In this document: positions 17,387 to 27,782 of the stretch, piece by piece
Position numbering within the stretch: the stretch's first letter is position 1
Layout of the letters: every line of letters starts with the position of its first letter
Source: Pseudooceanicola sp.
Lineage (GTDB): Bacteria > Pseudomonadota > Alphaproteobacteria > Rhodobacterales > Rhodobacteraceae
Reading direction: 5' to 3'
Assembly (NCBI RefSeq): GCF_029213205.1
Contig: NZ_JARGNH010000002.1
Location: forward strand, 62,001-126,000
Length of the DNA stretch: 64,000 nucleotides
Notes under the pieces: generated by a model
What the model saw: the letters and a program-made list of their open reading frames with translations, nothing else
Database searches by the model: none
What the model was told of the DNA's origin: nothing
Position numbers and translations under genes: made by a program

Positions 17387-19033
17387 TCACCCCATCAGGC
17401 TGCGGGCGGCGGCGCGGGCCTCTTCGGTGATGCTGTCACCTGAAAGCATCCAGGCGATTTCATCAACCCGCGCGTCGAGGTCAAGCGCCAGGACATTGGA
17501 AAAGGTCTGGTCGCCGCTGACCCGTTTTTCCACCCGCCAGTGATGTGTTGCCTGCGCCGCCACCTGCGGCGAATGGGTGACAACCAGCACCTGACCTTCA
17601 TCGGCCAGAGCACGCAGGCGGCGCCCGACCGCATCGGCGGTGGCGCCGCCGACGCCACGGTCAATCTCGTCGAAAATCAGGGTCATATCGCGGCCACCGC
17701 CGGTCAGGCAGACCTTGAGCGCCAGCAGAAACCGCGACAATTCCCCACCCGATGCAATCCGCGCCAGCGGCCCCGCCGGGGCGCCGGGATTGGTGGCGAC
17801 GGTGAAATTCACCTCGTCCCTGCCCTCCGGCCCCGGTTCTGCCGCGCTCAGCCGGGTTTCAAAGCGGGCGCGCTCCATCTTCAGCGGTGCCAGCTCTGCC
17901 GCCACCGCCTGATCCAACCGTTGCGCCGCCGATTGGCGCAGAGCGCTGAGTCGCCCGGCGACCGCATCAAATCCGGCGCGCGCCGCCGCCGCGGCCTGTT
18001 CCAGCCCGGCGATGTCGCGGGCACCATTGTCGAGAGTCGCCAGCCGCGTCGCGAGGCGCGCGGTCAGATCGGCCAGCTCATCGACGGCAACACCATGTTT
18101 GCGGCCAAGGCCACGCATCGTGAACAACCGCTCTTCGACCCGTTCCAGTTCCAGCGGATCAAAATCCAGCGCATCCAGGCAGCGTTCGACCCCATCCGCC
18201 GCCTCACCCAATTCGCCCAGAGCCCGGCCCAGAGCGGCAATCGCGTCGTCAAGCCGCCCATCGACCGCATCAGAGGCGCCTTCGAGCCAACGCAACGCGT
18301 CGTTCAACGGGCCCTCGGCGCCGTCGCGACCGAGGGCCGAGGCGGCGCGGGCGATGTCGCTGCGTTGCCGTTCAGCGGCCTGCATCTGGCGGCGGCGGGC
18401 ATCCAGGCTTGCTTCCTCGCCGGGCATTGGCGCCAGAGCCTCCAGCTCAGCCACCGCATGGCGCAGAAAATCCTCTTCGCTGGCCAGTTCAGCCATCACC
18501 GCCCGCGCTTCGGCCAGCGCCGTATCGGCCTGCCGCGCCACCCGCCAGGCGGCCCGCACCTCGCCACGCAGCCCGTCATGATCGGCAAAAGCATCCAGCA
18601 AGGCCCGGTGGCCGCGCGGGTTCAACAAGCCACGGTCATCATGCTGGCCATGCAGTTCGACCAACGTATCCGAGAGCGCGCGCAGCACCTCGCCACTGGC
18701 GCGGCGGTCGTTGATCCAGGCGGTCTTGCGCCCGTCAGCGGTGTTGATCCGGCGCAGGATCAGCTCATCCGCGACCGGCAGGCCGGCGGCTTCCAGCACC
18801 GCGCGGGCCGGGTGATCGGCGCCGATGTCGAACCAGGCGCTGACCTCACCCTGCGCCTGGCCCTGGCGGACCAGATCGGCACGGCCGCGCCAACCCAGAA
18901 CAAACCCAAGCGAATCCAACAAGATAGACTTGCCCGCGCCGGTTTCACCGGTCAACACGTTGAGCCCCGGCTGAAACCCGAGGTCCAGCCGGTCGATGAT
19001 CAACATATTGCGGATTTCAAGACCGCGCAGCAT
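17387..19033 (-). CDS. recN: DNA repair protein RecN
   Basis: A 548-residue SMC-like ATPase for double-strand-break repair. N-terminal LRGLEIRNMLIIDRLDL and Walker A GETGAGKSIL (residues ~31-40), a long coiled-coil middle, and C-terminal ABC signature IASGGELSRFLLALK with Walker B TLIFDEIDRGVGG and VLVVTHSPQVAA. It lies downstream of bamD with a 61-bp gap, as in related genomes, and is probably co-transcribed with lpxC-bamD. No LexA box was recognised. Confidence 0.96.
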   Translation of the reverse strand: MLRGLEIRNMLIIDRLDLGFQPGLNVLTGETGAGKSILLDSLGFVLGWRGRADLVRQGQAQGEVSAWFDIGADHPARAVLEAAGLPVADELILRRINTADGRKTAWINDRRASGEVLRALSDTLVELHGQHDDRGLLNPRGHRALLDAFADHDGLRGEVRAAWRVARQADTALAEARAVMAELASEEDFLRHAVAELEALAPMPGEEASLDARRRQMQAAERQRSDIARAASALGRDGAEGPLNDALRWLEGASDAVDGRLDDAIAALGRALGELGEAADGVERCLDALDFDPLELERVEERLFTMRGLGRKHGVAVDELADLTARLATRLATLDNGARDIAGLEQAAAAARAGFDAVAGRLSALRQSAAQRLDQAVAAELAPLKMERARFETRLSAAEPGPEGRDEVNFTVATNPGAPAGPLARIASGGELSRFLLALKVCLTGGGRDMTLIFDEIDRGVGGATADAVGRRLRALADEGQVLVVTHSPQVAAQATHHWRVEKRVSGDQTFSNVLALDLDARVDEIAWMLSGDSITEEARAAARSLMG

Positions 19034-19094
19034 CGCCGCCGGTTCCCCTGTCAGCTGGCGGCGGCCGCGCCCGGCACCGGGCGCAGAACCGCCA

Positions 19095-19937
19095 TTACAA
19101 CCACTCGCCCTTGATCATCTGGCGATAGACTTGGCGCAGCCAATTGTCGCCCACCGCCTCAGCCCCGAGCCCGCGCCCTTTCAACAGCTTGAAGCTGTCC
19201 TCATACCATTGGGTCGACCGGAAGTTGTGGCCCAGGATCGCGCCAGCGGTCTGCGCCTCATCGGTCAGGCCAAGGCTGAGATAGGCCTCGACCAGGCGGT
19301 GCAGCGCCTCGGCGGTGTGGGTCGTGGTCTGGAATTCCTCGACCACCACCCGGAATCGGTTGATCGCGGCGCTGAAATGGTCGCGGCGCAGGTAGTAGCG
19401 CCCGATTTCCATTTCTTTGGCGGCGAGGTGGTCAAAGGCCAGGTCGAATTTCAGAATCGCCGAGCGGGCATATTCGCTGTCGGGATAATTCTCGATCACC
19501 GCCCGCAGGCCTTGCAGCGCCTGAAAGGTCAGGCCCTGATCGCGCCCGATCTCGTCGATCTGGTCGTAATAGCTGAGCGCCAGCAGATATTGCGCATAGG
19601 CCGCATCCTCATCCGCCGGATAGACATCGAGGAAGCGTTGCGCCGCGGCGCGGCTTTCCTCGTAATTCTGGCCCTTGTGCTGCGAATAGGCGTTCATGAT
19701 CAACGCGCGTTTGGCCCAGTTTGAATAGGGATAGAGCCGCTCGACCTCACCAAAGAAGCCCGAGGCGTCCTCATAGCGGCGGCGGTTGAGTTCATACTCA
19801 CCCCGGCCAAATATCTGTTCGGCGGTATAATCTTCGAGCGGCAGCTCGGTCGCCTTCTTTTGCCCGCCGCCACAGGCTGACAAGAAAGCAATTAGCAAAA
19901 TAGGAGCCGCCAGCCGCGCCCGGAAACCGCCTGCCAT
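19095..19937 (-). CDS. bamD: Outer-membrane assembly lipoprotein BamD
   Basis: A 280-residue lipoprotein. Signal with lipobox LSAC, lipidated cysteine at residue 22, then TPR-like repeats: ELNRRRYEDASGFFGEVERL followed by YPYSNWAKRALIMNAYSQ, LDVYPADEDAAYAQYLLAL, and ENYPDSEYARSAILKFDLAF. It binds BamA and helps fold beta-barrel proteins into the outer membrane. ATG 19937 is chosen because GAGGGCGAG precedes it and the signal peptide then starts properly; the longer open frame to 20198 crosses into the lpxC end and is not used. It lies between lpxC and recN. Confidence 0.94.
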   Translation of the reverse strand: MAGGFRARLAAPILLIAFLSACGGGQKKATELPLEDYTAEQIFGRGEYELNRRRYEDASGFFGEVERLYPYSNWAKRALIMNAYSQHKGQNYEESRAAAQRFLDVYPADEDAAYAQYLLALSYYDQIDEIGRDQGLTFQALQGLRAVIENYPDSEYARSAILKFDLAFDHLAAKEMEIGRYYLRRDHFSAAINRFRVVVEEFQTTTHTAEALHRLVEAYLSLGLTDEAQTAGAILGHNFRSTQWYEDSFKLLKGRGLGAEAVGDNWLRQVYRQMIKGEWL

Positions 19938-20073
19938 GCTCGCCCTCACCTTTTTGCCGTTTCTTCCATGGCTGTGCGCAACGCGCGACACCCGATTGAC
20001 CGCTGGTCTAGCACAGAAAATCGCGGTGCAAAACGCCTTTACGCCGGATTTGATGGTAGGTGAATCACCCAAG

Positions 20074-21006
20074 TCACGCCACGGCCGGAATCTCGGCCCG
20101 GCGCAGGCCGATGCCGGGCAGCCGCGCCGCCTGCTCGCGGGTGCAGACCACCATCCGATAGGCGGCGGGATCGGAAAACACCGCGCGCAGCAACGCATGA
20201 GTCACCGCATGGCCCGCCCGGTTGCCGATATAACGGCCCAGAACAGGTGCCCCGGCCAGCGCCAGATCGCCAAAGGCATCCAGCATCTTGTGGCGCACCG
20301 GCTCGTTCAGATGCCGCAATCCGCTGGGATTGCGCACTTGGCCGTGGTCAAACACCAAAGCATTGTCGAGCGAGCCGCCCAGCGACAGCCCCTGGTCATG
20401 CAGCCCGGCCACATCCGCCAGACAACAAAAGGTGCGGCTGTCCGACAGGTGCCGGACGAAACCGCCGTTGCCGAGCGCCACGAAATGCGCTTGATTCCCG
20501 ATGCCGGGATCGTCGAATTCGATGCGATAGTCGATTTCGGTCATCGCGGCGGGTTCGAGACGGGCGCTGGCATCGCCGATCTGCACCTCGACCGGGCGCA
20601 GGATTTCGATGGCCCGGACAGGCGCGGCCTGTGGTCGCAGGCCACGGGCCAGCAGCCCACGCACGAATGGTGCGGCCGAGCCGTCAAGGATCGGCACCTC
20701 GGGCCCGTCGACATCGATCAGCGCGTTGTGGATGCCGCAACCGGCCAGCGCCGCCAGCAGATGTTCCACCGTTCCGACCGACGCACCGGCGGCGTTCTGC
20801 AGGCGAGTCGAAAGCCGGGTCTCGGTGACCGCATCCCAGCGCGCCGGAATCATCGCATCGCCAAGGTCGATATCCGAGCGGCGGAACCAGAAGCCATGCT
20901 CGGCCGCGGCCGCATGCACGGTGACCTGCACCGCCCGGCCGCTATGCAGACCGATCCCGGCAAAGCTGACGCTGGATTTCACTGTGTTTTGCAAACCGAC
21001 ACCCAA
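20074..21006 (-). CDS. lpxC: UDP-3-O-acyl-N-acetylglucosamine deacetylase LpxC
   Basis: A ~310-residue zinc amidase that commits the cell to lipid A synthesis. Family segments: SSVSFAGIGLHSGRAVQVTV, GTVEHLLAALAGCGIHNALI (zinc-ligand His), LNEPVRHKMLDAFGDLALAG (zinc-ligand His and Asp) and GNRAGHAVTHALLR (catalytic His). No ATG exists in a suitable place: the start must be TTG at 21006 or TTG at 20994, the latter giving a protein beginning QNTVKSSVSF as in relatives. A rare start codon may hold LpxC low, in line with its tight control elsewhere. A small perfect stem (CCCGGTT/AACCGGG, 21016-21031) lies just upstream. Confidence 0.95.
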   Translation of the reverse strand: MGVGLQNTVKSSVSFAGIGLHSGRAVQVTVHAAAAEHGFWFRRSDIDLGDAMIPARWDAVTETRLSTRLQNAAGASVGTVEHLLAALAGCGIHNALIDVDGPEVPILDGSAAPFVRGLLARGLRPQAAPVRAIEILRPVEVQIGDASARLEPAAMTEIDYRIEFDDPGIGNQAHFVALGNGGFVRHLSDSRTFCCLADVAGLHDQGLSLGGSLDNALVFDHGQVRNPSGLRHLNEPVRHKMLDAFGDLALAGAPVLGRYIGNRAGHAVTHALLRAVFSDPAAYRMVVCTREQAARLPGIGLRRAEIPAVA

Positions 21007-21167
21007 TTCACCCCGCCCGGTTTCAACCGGGGGCTGATAACTTGGTAGGGTCAGTGCTCGGTCGTCTCAATTCACGCTTTGCAACTGATTGAAACACGCT
21101 CAGCCGGTGATTGACCGGATCTGATCCGCGAATGAACGGGATACGCCAAGCCGCTGTTTGAAAATCA

Positions 21168-21195
21168 GAAAGGCCGCCCTCAAGAGCGGCCTTTC
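21168..21195 (-). terminator. Intrinsic terminator after ftsZ
   Basis: A perfect 10-bp stem (GAAAGGCCGC / GCGGCCTTTC) with an 8-nt loop, 40 bp past the ftsZ stop and followed in the minus direction by a T-rich stretch. It separates the division operon from lpxC, which then needs its own promoter in 21007-21167. Confidence 0.85.
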
Positions 21196-21234
21196 ATAAA
21201 TCTTGCGGATCAGCAGGACCGGCGGATTACCGCC

Positions 21235-22893
21235 TCAGTTGGCCTGACGACGCAGGAAGGCGGGGATTTCAATGCGCTCCTGATCGGGATCGACCTGCCG
21301 GGCTGCGGGTTGCTGACGTGGTTCCGACGCGGTTGCAGCGGCCGAACTCGGCGCGCCAGAGCGTGCCGCGGCGGGCGGTTGCACGCTCGGCTGAACCCGG
21401 GGAGCCGGACGCGCCGCCTGCGGTGCCGCGCGCTCTTCGCCATGGCCCGTCATCCGGTTGATCAGCGAATTGATCCCAAAGCGCGGGCGTTCGCCATCGT
21501 TGGTTTCGGCTTCGACCGGTGCGGATTGCGGAGCGCTACGATTGACCGCCGCCTGCAGCCGCGCCAGGGCTTCCGGCGACGGGGTCCCGGCCTTGCGAGG
21601 CTGCGGTGCGACAAAGCTTTCAGCGACCACTTCGGGCGCCTGGGCGCGCTGCGGTTGATGCTGATAGGCGGGTGCGGGCAGATCGTCGGTCCCGTCATCG
21701 GCCATGATGTCTTCCATCTCATCCGCCGTGGCGGCGGCCTGGGCGTCCAGATCGTTGAAGAACGACGGTTCCTCAGCCCGGTCCAGCACCATCTCTTCAT
21801 CCTCGTACTCGGATTCGAGAACCAGCGGTTGAACCAGTTCGGGCGCTGGCGGCGGTGCCATCGCTTCGGGCTGTTTCAGCGGCTGTGACATCTTGCGGCG
21901 CGGCACCGGCATGTCGAGCCCGGTATCGACCGCGTCGATGCCGGTGGCGACCACGGAGACCCGCATCTTGCCTTCCATATCGGTATCCAGCGTCGAACCG
22001 ACGATGATATTGGCATCCGGATCGACCTCTTCGCGGATGCGATTCGCGGCTTCGTCCAGTTCGAACAGGGTCAGGTCATGACCGCCGGTGATGTTGATCA
22101 GCACGCCTTTGGCACCGCGCAGGCTGATTTCGTCCAGCAGCGGATTGGCGATGGCCTTTTCGGCGGCCTGGATCGCACGGGTTTCGCCATCGGCCTCGCC
22201 GGTGCCCATCATGGCCTTGCCCATCTCGTCCATCACGGCGCGGACATCCGCAAAGTCGAGATTGATCAAACCGGGGCGAACCATCAGATCAGTGACACCT
22301 TTGACGCCCTGGTAAAGCACGTCGTCCGCCATCGAAAACGCCTCGGTAAAGGTGGTTTTCTCATTGGCCAGGCGGAACAGATTCTGGTTGGGAATGATGA
22401 TCAGCGTATCGACCATCTTTTGCAGGGTTTCGACGCCGTCCTCGGCCTGGCGCATCCGCTTGCCACCCTCGAACTGAAAGGGTTTGGTGACCACGCCGAC
22501 CGTCAGAACGCCCAGTTCACGCGCCGCCTGCGCGATGATCGGTGCGGCGCCGGTGCCGGTGCCGCCGCCCATTCCGGCGGTGATGAAGCACATATGCGCG
22601 CCCGCCAGGTGATCGACGATCTGTTCAATCGATTCTTCGGCGGCCGCGGCCCCGATCGAAGCCTTGGCGCCCGCGCCCAGCCCTTCGGTGACCTTGACAC
22701 CCAACTGGATTTTGCTTTGCGCCAGACTTTGGGCCAGGGCTTGGGCATCGGTGTTCGCCACGACGAAGTCGACGCCATCCAGCGCCTTTTCGATCATGTT
22801 GTTCACCGCGTTGCCGCCCGCGCCGCCTACGCCGAATACCGTAATCCGGGGTTTGAGGTCGTCGCCTCCCGGCAGTCCCAAGTTCAATGTCAT
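21235..22893 (-). CDS. ftsZ: Cell division protein FtsZ
   Basis: A 552-residue tubulin homologue that forms the cytokinetic ring. GTPase domain at residues ~10-320 with [20 protein letters not shown] and the tubulin signature [12 protein letters not shown] near residue 107-115. The C-terminal linker is long (about 200 residues, rich in P, A, E, Q) and ends in the conserved tail peptide [11 protein letters not shown] that binds FtsA. The length is much larger than E. coli FtsZ (383) but usual for this group. It is 176 bp downstream of ftsA and ends before a clear terminator. Confidence 0.98.
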   Translation of the reverse strand: MTLNLGLPGGDDLKPRITVFGVGGAGGNAVNNMIEKALDGVDFVVANTDAQALAQSLAQSKIQLGVKVTEGLGAGAKASIGAAAAEESIEQIVDHLAGAHMCFITAGMGGGTGTGAAPIIAQAARELGVLTVGVVTKPFQFEGGKRMRQAEDGVETLQKMVDTLIIIPNQNLFRLANEKTTFTEAFSMADDVLYQGVKGVTDLMVRPGLINLDFADVRAVMDEMGKAMMGTGEADGETRAIQAAEKAIANPLLDEISLRGAKGVLINITGGHDLTLFELDEAANRIREEVDPDANIIVGSTLDTDMEGKMRVSVVATGIDAVDTGLDMPVPRRKMSQPLKQPEAMAPPPAPELVQPLVLESEYEDEEMVLDRAEEPSFFNDLDAQAAATADEMEDIMADDGTDDLPAPAYQHQPQRAQAPEVVAESFVAPQPRKAGTPSPEALARLQAAVNRSAPQSAPVEAETNDGERPRFGINSLINRMTGHGEERAAPQAARPAPRVQPSVQPPAAARSGAPSSAAATASEPRQQPAARQVDPDQERIEIPAFLRRQAN

Positions 22894-23069
22894 TTTTCTG
22901 TCCGCCTGATGTTCGCCCCGGTCGTCGGGCGCGTTTTTCTGCCAGTTCGCGCGTTGTTTTTACCGTTCCTCAACAAAAACGTCACGGAAAAACTGCCATG
23001 ACACCACAAAATGTGGTTGTTCCCGCTGCGCGACACGCGGGATTTTGCCGATTCCACCGTATGTTGCGG

Positions 23070-24404
23070 CTACCAGTTGTCACGAAACCACCTGACCGCT
23101 CGTTTCAAGGATCTTGCCGGATACCGGTCCATGGGCAGGTCAAAGTCCCACCATTCGTCCTGTGGATTGGCCGCGAACAGGCACATGCCCACCGCGCTGG
23201 CGAATCCCGGGCCGGTGGCCGCCTGTGGCAACCCATGCACCCGCAGCGGGCGGCCCAGCCGCACCTGCTGGCCCAGAATCCGGCTCGCCAGACCGTCGAG
23301 TCCGGGGATCTGGCTGGCGCCGCCGGTCAGCACGATCTGCTGACTGGGCAGGTAATCAAACCCGGCCGCATCAAGGCGATGGCGCACTTCTTCCAGGATT
23401 TCTTCGACCCGGGGGCGCATGATGCCAATCAGTTCCGACCGGGTCACGGTGCGCCGGTCACGTTCCCAATCGCCGGTGTCGCCACCAATCTCGATCTTTT
23501 CGCGGTCGTCCATGCCGGTGGCAATGACGCCGCCGTGAAAGGTCTTGATCCGTTCGGCCACCGGGGTCGGAATCTGCAACGCCATCGAGATATCGCCGGT
23601 CACATGATCGCCGCCGATCCGCACCGCATCGGCATAGATCATATGCTTGCGCCAAAAGATCGAAATGCCGGTGGCGCCACCGCCCATGTCGATACAGGCA
23701 GCGCCCAGTTCCTGTTCATCCTCGACCAGGCTGGAGGCGCCCGAAACATAGGCCGAAGACGCGATCCCGGCCAATTCCATGTCGCAGCGTTTGACACAAT
23801 GCGCCAGATTCTGGATCGCCGACGAATCAACGGTCAGCATATGCATGTCGGTGGCCAGCGACTGGCCAATCTGGCCGCGCGGGTCGGTCAGGCCCGAGCG
23901 ATGGTCGAGCGCGAAGTTCACCGGCTGCGCATGCAGCACCTCACGGCCCTCGCCGTAATCGGGCACCTCGCAGGAGGCCAGAACCCGGCTGACATCGTTT
24001 TCGCTGACAGTCTGGCCTTCGACCTCGACCTGGCCCGCCAACCCGTAAGAGCGCGGCCCGGCCCCGGCGAAACAGGCGATGACGTGATCGACCCGGATAT
24101 TGGCCATTTTCTGCGCCGCCTGAACCGCCGTGCGGATCGCCCGTTCGGTTTCCTGCATCCCGTCGATCTCGCCGAATTTAACGCCGCGCGACCGGGTGGT
24201 GGCGGCGCCGATCACGCGAAACCCGGCCTGCCCGGCCAGCGAGCCGACACTGTCGCCGCCCTGCCGCCGCTCGGTGGTGTCAAAGCGCAGGACCAGGCAG
24301 GCGATTTTCGAACTGCCGATGTCCAGCACCGCCACGACACCGCGCTGCATCGCCGCCTTGCGCATGTTGCGCATCGCCCGTTGGGTTTCGTAAAGATCCC
24401 TCAT
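23070..24404 (-). CDS. ftsA: Cell division protein FtsA
   Basis: A 444-residue actin-family protein that tethers FtsZ to the membrane. Phosphate loops VVAVLDIGSSKIACLVL and LGAACIDMGGGATGISIF, adenosine-binding QIVLTGGASQIPGLDGLA, and a C-terminal amphipathic helix ARSLKRAVRWFRDNW for membrane attachment. Start ATG overlaps the ftsQ stop by 4 bp. An N-terminal extension ([20 protein letters not shown]) precedes the first strand, as in other alphaproteobacteria. Confidence 0.97.
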   Translation of the reverse strand: MRDLYETQRAMRNMRKAAMQRGVVAVLDIGSSKIACLVLRFDTTERRQGGDSVGSLAGQAGFRVIGAATTRSRGVKFGEIDGMQETERAIRTAVQAAQKMANIRVDHVIACFAGAGPRSYGLAGQVEVEGQTVSENDVSRVLASCEVPDYGEGREVLHAQPVNFALDHRSGLTDPRGQIGQSLATDMHMLTVDSSAIQNLAHCVKRCDMELAGIASSAYVSGASSLVEDEQELGAACIDMGGGATGISIFWRKHMIYADAVRIGGDHVTGDISMALQIPTPVAERIKTFHGGVIATGMDDREKIEIGGDTGDWERDRRTVTRSELIGIMRPRVEEILEEVRHRLDAAGFDYLPSQQIVLTGGASQIPGLDGLASRILGQQVRLGRPLRVHGLPQAATGPGFASAVGMCLFAANPQDEWWDFDLPMDRYPARSLKRAVRWFRDNW

Positions 24405-25276
24405 TCGCCCTTAGTCTCCACTACGATGTCTTTGATTTTCCACCAGTTATCGACGGCAGCCTCGGTCATTCTGATGGTCGGACGTCGGCTTAACCGCATG
24501 TCGACGGCGACCAGATCCCGATCCAGCATTTCTTGGGCCTGATGCAGCGCGATGACCCGTTCCAGCGCCTGCACCGGGTCGGTTTCCGGCAGCATGATCC
24601 GTTGATTGCGGTCCAGCACCACGTCCCAGCGCCGTTGCCCTATGCGCTGGATGCCGCGCACCCGGCCACTGATCGGACCAGCGGCATTGGCAATCTCCAG
24701 GGCCTCGGACACCGCCACATCGGCACCGGCGCCGACAATCAGCGGCAGGTCCGGGCGATCGCTGCGCGCGACCACACCGCCCACGGCAACCCCGGTGGAA
24801 TCGATCAATGCCAGCCCGTCCGACGAGCGCCAGATCGCCGCCGGTTGCCGTTCGCTGACTCGAATTTCCAGCATGCCACCGGTCCGCACCCGCAGGCTGG
24901 AGGTGGCGACCGCCGAAATCTCGGCAAGGCTTGCGCGCAGCCCCTCAAGGTCGAGATCAAAGGAGGACACCGGGAAATCGACCTGCGCGACCTCGCGGAT
25001 ATCCTCTTCAACCTCGGCGCTGGCGCCTTCGACGACCATCATCTTGACCATGAATTGCGGCTGGGTTTCAAAACCACGGCGCAGATCGACCAGCATCATC
25101 GTCAGATTGTCGCGCCGCGCCTCATTGGACATATAGCCAAGCACCAGACCGGCCGAGATCACAAAGGGCACACCGGCCCGCACCGCCAGCCGATAGGTCG
25201 GCGTCAGCATGATCCGTTGCAGTCGGAAGGCCCAGCGCGACGGGGCCGGGTCGGCGCGGTTGGTTACCTTGCGCAT
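24401..25276 (-). CDS. ftsQ: Cell division protein FtsQ
   Basis: A 291-residue bitopic membrane protein. Cytoplasmic tail (~40 residues), one transmembrane helix (around [16 protein letters not shown]), then a periplasmic POTRA domain ([20 protein letters not shown]) and the FtsQ beta domain. It bridges the cytoplasmic and periplasmic division machines, with FtsL and FtsB. The start at ATG 25276 ([10 protein letters not shown]) has GGAGG 8 nt upstream and overlaps the ddl 3' end by 13 bp; the open frame to 25426 lies wholly inside ddl and is rejected. Confidence 0.94.
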   Translation of the reverse strand: MRKVTNRADPAPSRWAFRLQRIMLTPTYRLAVRAGVPFVISAGLVLGYMSNEARRDNLTMMLVDLRRGFETQPQFMVKMMVVEGASAEVEEDIREVAQVDFPVSSFDLDLEGLRASLAEISAVATSSLRVRTGGMLEIRVSERQPAAIWRSSDGLALIDSTGVAVGGVVARSDRPDLPLIVGAGADVAVSEALEIANAAGPISGRVRGIQRIGQRRWDVVLDRNQRIMLPETDPVQALERVIALHQAQEMLDRDLVAVDMRLSRRPTIRMTEAAVDNWWKIKDIVVETKGE

Positions 25277-26184
25277 GACGCATCCTCCACCAGCCAGCGG
25301 CACAGGGCGCCAAAGGACAGTCCTGCCGCCGCCGCCTGTTCGGGCACCAGCGAGGTCGGGGTCATGCCGGGCTGGGTGTTGGTTTCCAGCAGGATCAGCC
25401 CGTCCAGCCCACGGCTTTCGTCCCAACGGAAATCGGTGCGGCTGATGCCACGACAGCCCAGCGCCGCATGGGCGCGCAAGGCGTAATCCTCACAGGCGGC
25501 GGTGATCTCGGCGGGGATATCGGCAGGGATCACATGGCGCGAGCCGCCGGGCTTGTATTTCGCGTCGTAATCATACCAGCCGTCGACGATGATGTCGGTC
25601 ACGCCCAATGCCCGGTCGCCGAGCACGCTGGTGGTCAGCTCGCGCCCCTGAACGTATTCCTCGACCATCACGATGGCGGGCATGTCGGCGGCCAGGACCG
25701 GCGGGCGGTTGGTGCTTTCATGGACGATATAGATTCCGACCGAGGATCCTTCGTTATTGGGTTTGACCACATAGGGCGGGGTCAGGACGTGACGCGCCGA
25801 AACCTCTTGGCGCGGCACCAGCAGGCTGCTGGCAATCGGCAGACCGGCAGCGGCATAGACGGTTTTGCAGCGCGCCTTGTCCATCGCCAGGGCCGAGGTC
25901 AGCACCCCGCTGTGGGTATAGGCCAGGCCGAGCCATTCCAGCAGGCCCTGCACACAGCCATCTTCGCCCCAACGGCCATGCAGCGCGTTGAACACAACAT
26001 CAGGAGAGATTTCGGACAGACGGGTGCAGAGGTCGCGGCCCGCATCGACCTCGACCACTTGAAACCCTTCATCCCGCAGCGCGGTGGCGCATTCACGCCC
26101 CGATGACAGCGACACCTCGCGTTCTGCCGAGGGTCCGCCCAATAGCACCGCCACTAACGGGGTTGTCCTGCTCGACAAACCCAC
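25264..26184 (-). CDS. ddl: D-alanine--D-alanine ligase
   Basis: A 306-residue ATP-grasp enzyme making the D-Ala-D-Ala dipeptide for peptidoglycan. N-terminal [19 protein letters not shown], mid [22 protein letters not shown]-binding [18 protein letters not shown] and C-terminal magnesium site RTDFRWDE with [12 protein letters not shown]. It starts with GTG at 26184; GAGG lies 7 nt upstream. It is separated from murB by 84 bp. Confidence 0.96.
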   Translation of the reverse strand: MGLSSRTTPLVAVLLGGPSAEREVSLSSGRECATALRDEGFQVVEVDAGRDLCTRLSEISPDVVFNALHGRWGEDGCVQGLLEWLGLAYTHSGVLTSALAMDKARCKTVYAAAGLPIASSLLVPRQEVSARHVLTPPYVVKPNNEGSSVGIYIVHESTNRPPVLAADMPAIVMVEEYVQGRELTTSVLGDRALGVTDIIVDGWYDYDAKYKPGGSRHVIPADIPAEITAACEDYALRAHAALGCRGISRTDFRWDESRGLDGLILLETNTQPGMTPTSLVPEQAAAAGLSFGALCRWLVEDASCAR

Positions 26185-26268
26185 TTCCGTGCCTCAAATC
26201 CCGGGCCTGTTCTGGCCCTTTTTATGGTTTCCAGCCTTGCCTTGGCTGGTCAGTGTGCCGTCCGGTTT

Positions 26269-27195
26269 TCAGCCCGGTTCGCCGACACGCATGATTTCCC
26301 ACTCTAGCGTTATTCCGGTACTTTGGAAAACCCTTTTTCGGACCGCCTCGCCCAATCCTTCCAACTCTGCGGCGGTTGCGCCACCGCTGTTGGTCAGAAA
26401 ATTGGCGTGTTTCTCATTCATCACCGCGCCGCCCATCGGCACCCCCTGCATGCCGGCGTCCTGGATCAGTTTCCAGGCCTTCAGATCATGGGTGTCATCG
26501 GCCCGTCCGGTGCTGGAGAACCCGGCTGGATTGCGAAAAGTCGACCCGGCGGTGCGATCGCGCACCGGCTGGGTTTCGTCGCGCTTGGCCAGCTGCGCCG
26601 CCATCCGCGCCGCCAGCTCGGCAGGCGCGCCTGCGGGGCCTTCGAATTCGGCCCCGGTCAGGATCAGGTCGGGCGGCAGATTCGTCTGACGATAGGCAAA
26701 GCTCATATCGGCGGATTTCAGCCTGACGATCTCGCCGGCGCGGGTCACGCCGCCTGCCGCAATGAAATGATCGGCGGTGTAGCTGCCATAGCAGCCCGCG
26801 TTCATCCGCACCGCGCCGCCGATTGATCCCGGAATGGTGCGCAGAAAGGTCAGGTCGATCCCGGCCTCGGCCGCCTGGCGCGCAACATGAGCGTCCAGGG
26901 CCGCCGCACCGGCGCTGACCCGCAATCCGTCACAGCTGATGGTGTTGAAGCCCCGCCCCAAGCGGATCACCACGCCGCGAATGCCGCCGTCGCGCACGAT
27001 CAGGTTCGATCCGACCCCCATCGGGAACACCGGGATCGCCGGGTCGAGCGCACGCAGAAAGTCGGCAAGGTCGTCGATATCTGCCGGTTGGAACATCCAA
27101 TCCGCCGCGCCGCCAACCCTGAGCCAGGTCAGCTCGGACAGATCCCGGTTCGGGGTCAGGCGGCCTCGGGTCGCGATCTGGTCGGGGCTGGTCAT
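26269..27195 (-). CDS. murB: UDP-N-acetylenolpyruvoylglucosamine reductase
   Basis: A 308-residue FAD enzyme that reduces the enolpyruvyl group to make UDP-MurNAc. FAD-binding segments: [36 protein letters not shown] and [19 protein letters not shown]. The catalytic serine region is [10 protein letters not shown] and the C-terminus carries [18 protein letters not shown], as in type II MurB without the extra Tyr-loop. Upstream lie two DUF2484 genes. Confidence 0.97.
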   Translation of the reverse strand: MTSPDQIATRGRLTPNRDLSELTWLRVGGAADWMFQPADIDDLADFLRALDPAIPVFPMGVGSNLIVRDGGIRGVVIRLGRGFNTISCDGLRVSAGAAALDAHVARQAAEAGIDLTFLRTIPGSIGGAVRMNAGCYGSYTADHFIAAGGVTRAGEIVRLKSADMSFAYRQTNLPPDLILTGAEFEGPAGAPAELAARMAAQLAKRDETQPVRDRTAGSTFRNPAGFSSTGRADDTHDLKAWKLIQDAGMQGVPMGGAVMNEKHANFLTNSGGATAAELEGLGEAVRKRVFQSTGITLEWEIMRVGEPG

Positions 27196-27267
27196 CGGGT
27201 CTCCGCGCTTTGTGGCCTTGGGTTAGTCATTCTGACGGCGCGCGGCAAGACCGGCGCCATCTCCGGA

Positions 27268-27522
27268 TCAGCCGCCCGCCCCGACCTTTCGGTGCAGCCA
27301 GCGCCCGAGATAGATCAGCGGCCAGCGCAGCACCGACAGCCCGCCCGCCAGCACCAGCGCGCCGATGACCCAACCCTCGGTCCAGAGCACCGCGATCAGG
27401 ATCGGCAGGCCCAGCGCGATCAGCATATAGGCCCGGCTCCAATAATTGTCGCGTGACGGCAGCAACGCCGCCACCGTCGCGATCAACCCCCAGAGACAGG
27501 CAAGGATCAACGGCCAGCTCAT
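27268..27522 (-). CDS. DUF2484 small membrane protein (copy 1)
   Basis: An 84-residue protein with three hydrophobic segments (LILACLWGLIATVAALL, YMLIALGLPILIAVLW, WVIGALVLAGGLSVLRW) and a basic C-terminus (RWLHRKVGAGG). It matches DUF2484, a family I know only next to mur genes in Rhodobacterales. It overlaps the preceding DUF2484 copy by 4 bp (ATGA). The function is unknown; size, topology and place suggest a membrane helper for cell-wall synthesis. Confidence 0.85.
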   Translation of the reverse strand: MSWPLILACLWGLIATVAALLPSRDNYWSRAYMLIALGLPILIAVLWTEGWVIGALVLAGGLSVLRWPLIYLGRWLHRKVGAGG

Positions 27523-27782
27523 CCCTTGTCATCCGGGCGCCACTTCGGCCCCCCATTCAAGCGCGCCCAGAGATAGCGCAGCGGATTGCGGAACATCGAC
27601 AGAAAACCAAACAGCGCAAAGCCGCCCCAGAACCAGCCATGATCCCACCAGATCACCCCGATCAGCAGCGGCGCGGCGGCCAACAGCGCCACCCCGGGGA
27701 TATATTGCATCCGCATCGGCAGCAGCGCCACCATGGCCGCCGCCAGCACCCAGAAACATCCCAGGAGCAGCGCCAGGCTCAT
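27519..27782 (-). CDS. DUF2484 small membrane protein (copy 2)
   Basis: An 87-residue paralogue of the downstream DUF2484 protein. Shared pattern: LxxxCxWxLxAxxVALLP at the start, G-W in the middle (WWDHGWFWGGFALFG) and a final MFRNPLRYLWARLNGG matching LRWPLIYLGRWLHR. Three hydrophobic segments. ATG 27782 overlaps the stop of an upstream APC permease by 4 bp, so it is translationally coupled to that permease. The longer open frame to 28070 runs inside the permease gene and is not real. Confidence 0.83.
   Translation of the reverse strand: MSLALLLGCFWVLAAAMVALLPMRMQYIPGVALLAAAPLLIGVIWWDHGWFWGGFALFGFLSMFRNPLRYLWARLNGGPKWRPDDKG

Noticed and set aside
19938-20198. Longer BamD start reaching into lpxC
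   Set aside because: It would bury the lipoprotein signal peptide in the interior of the protein.
25277-25426. Longer FtsQ start
   Set aside because: The added 50 residues lie inside ddl and are rich in G, R and P; a good ribosome-binding site points to ATG 25276.
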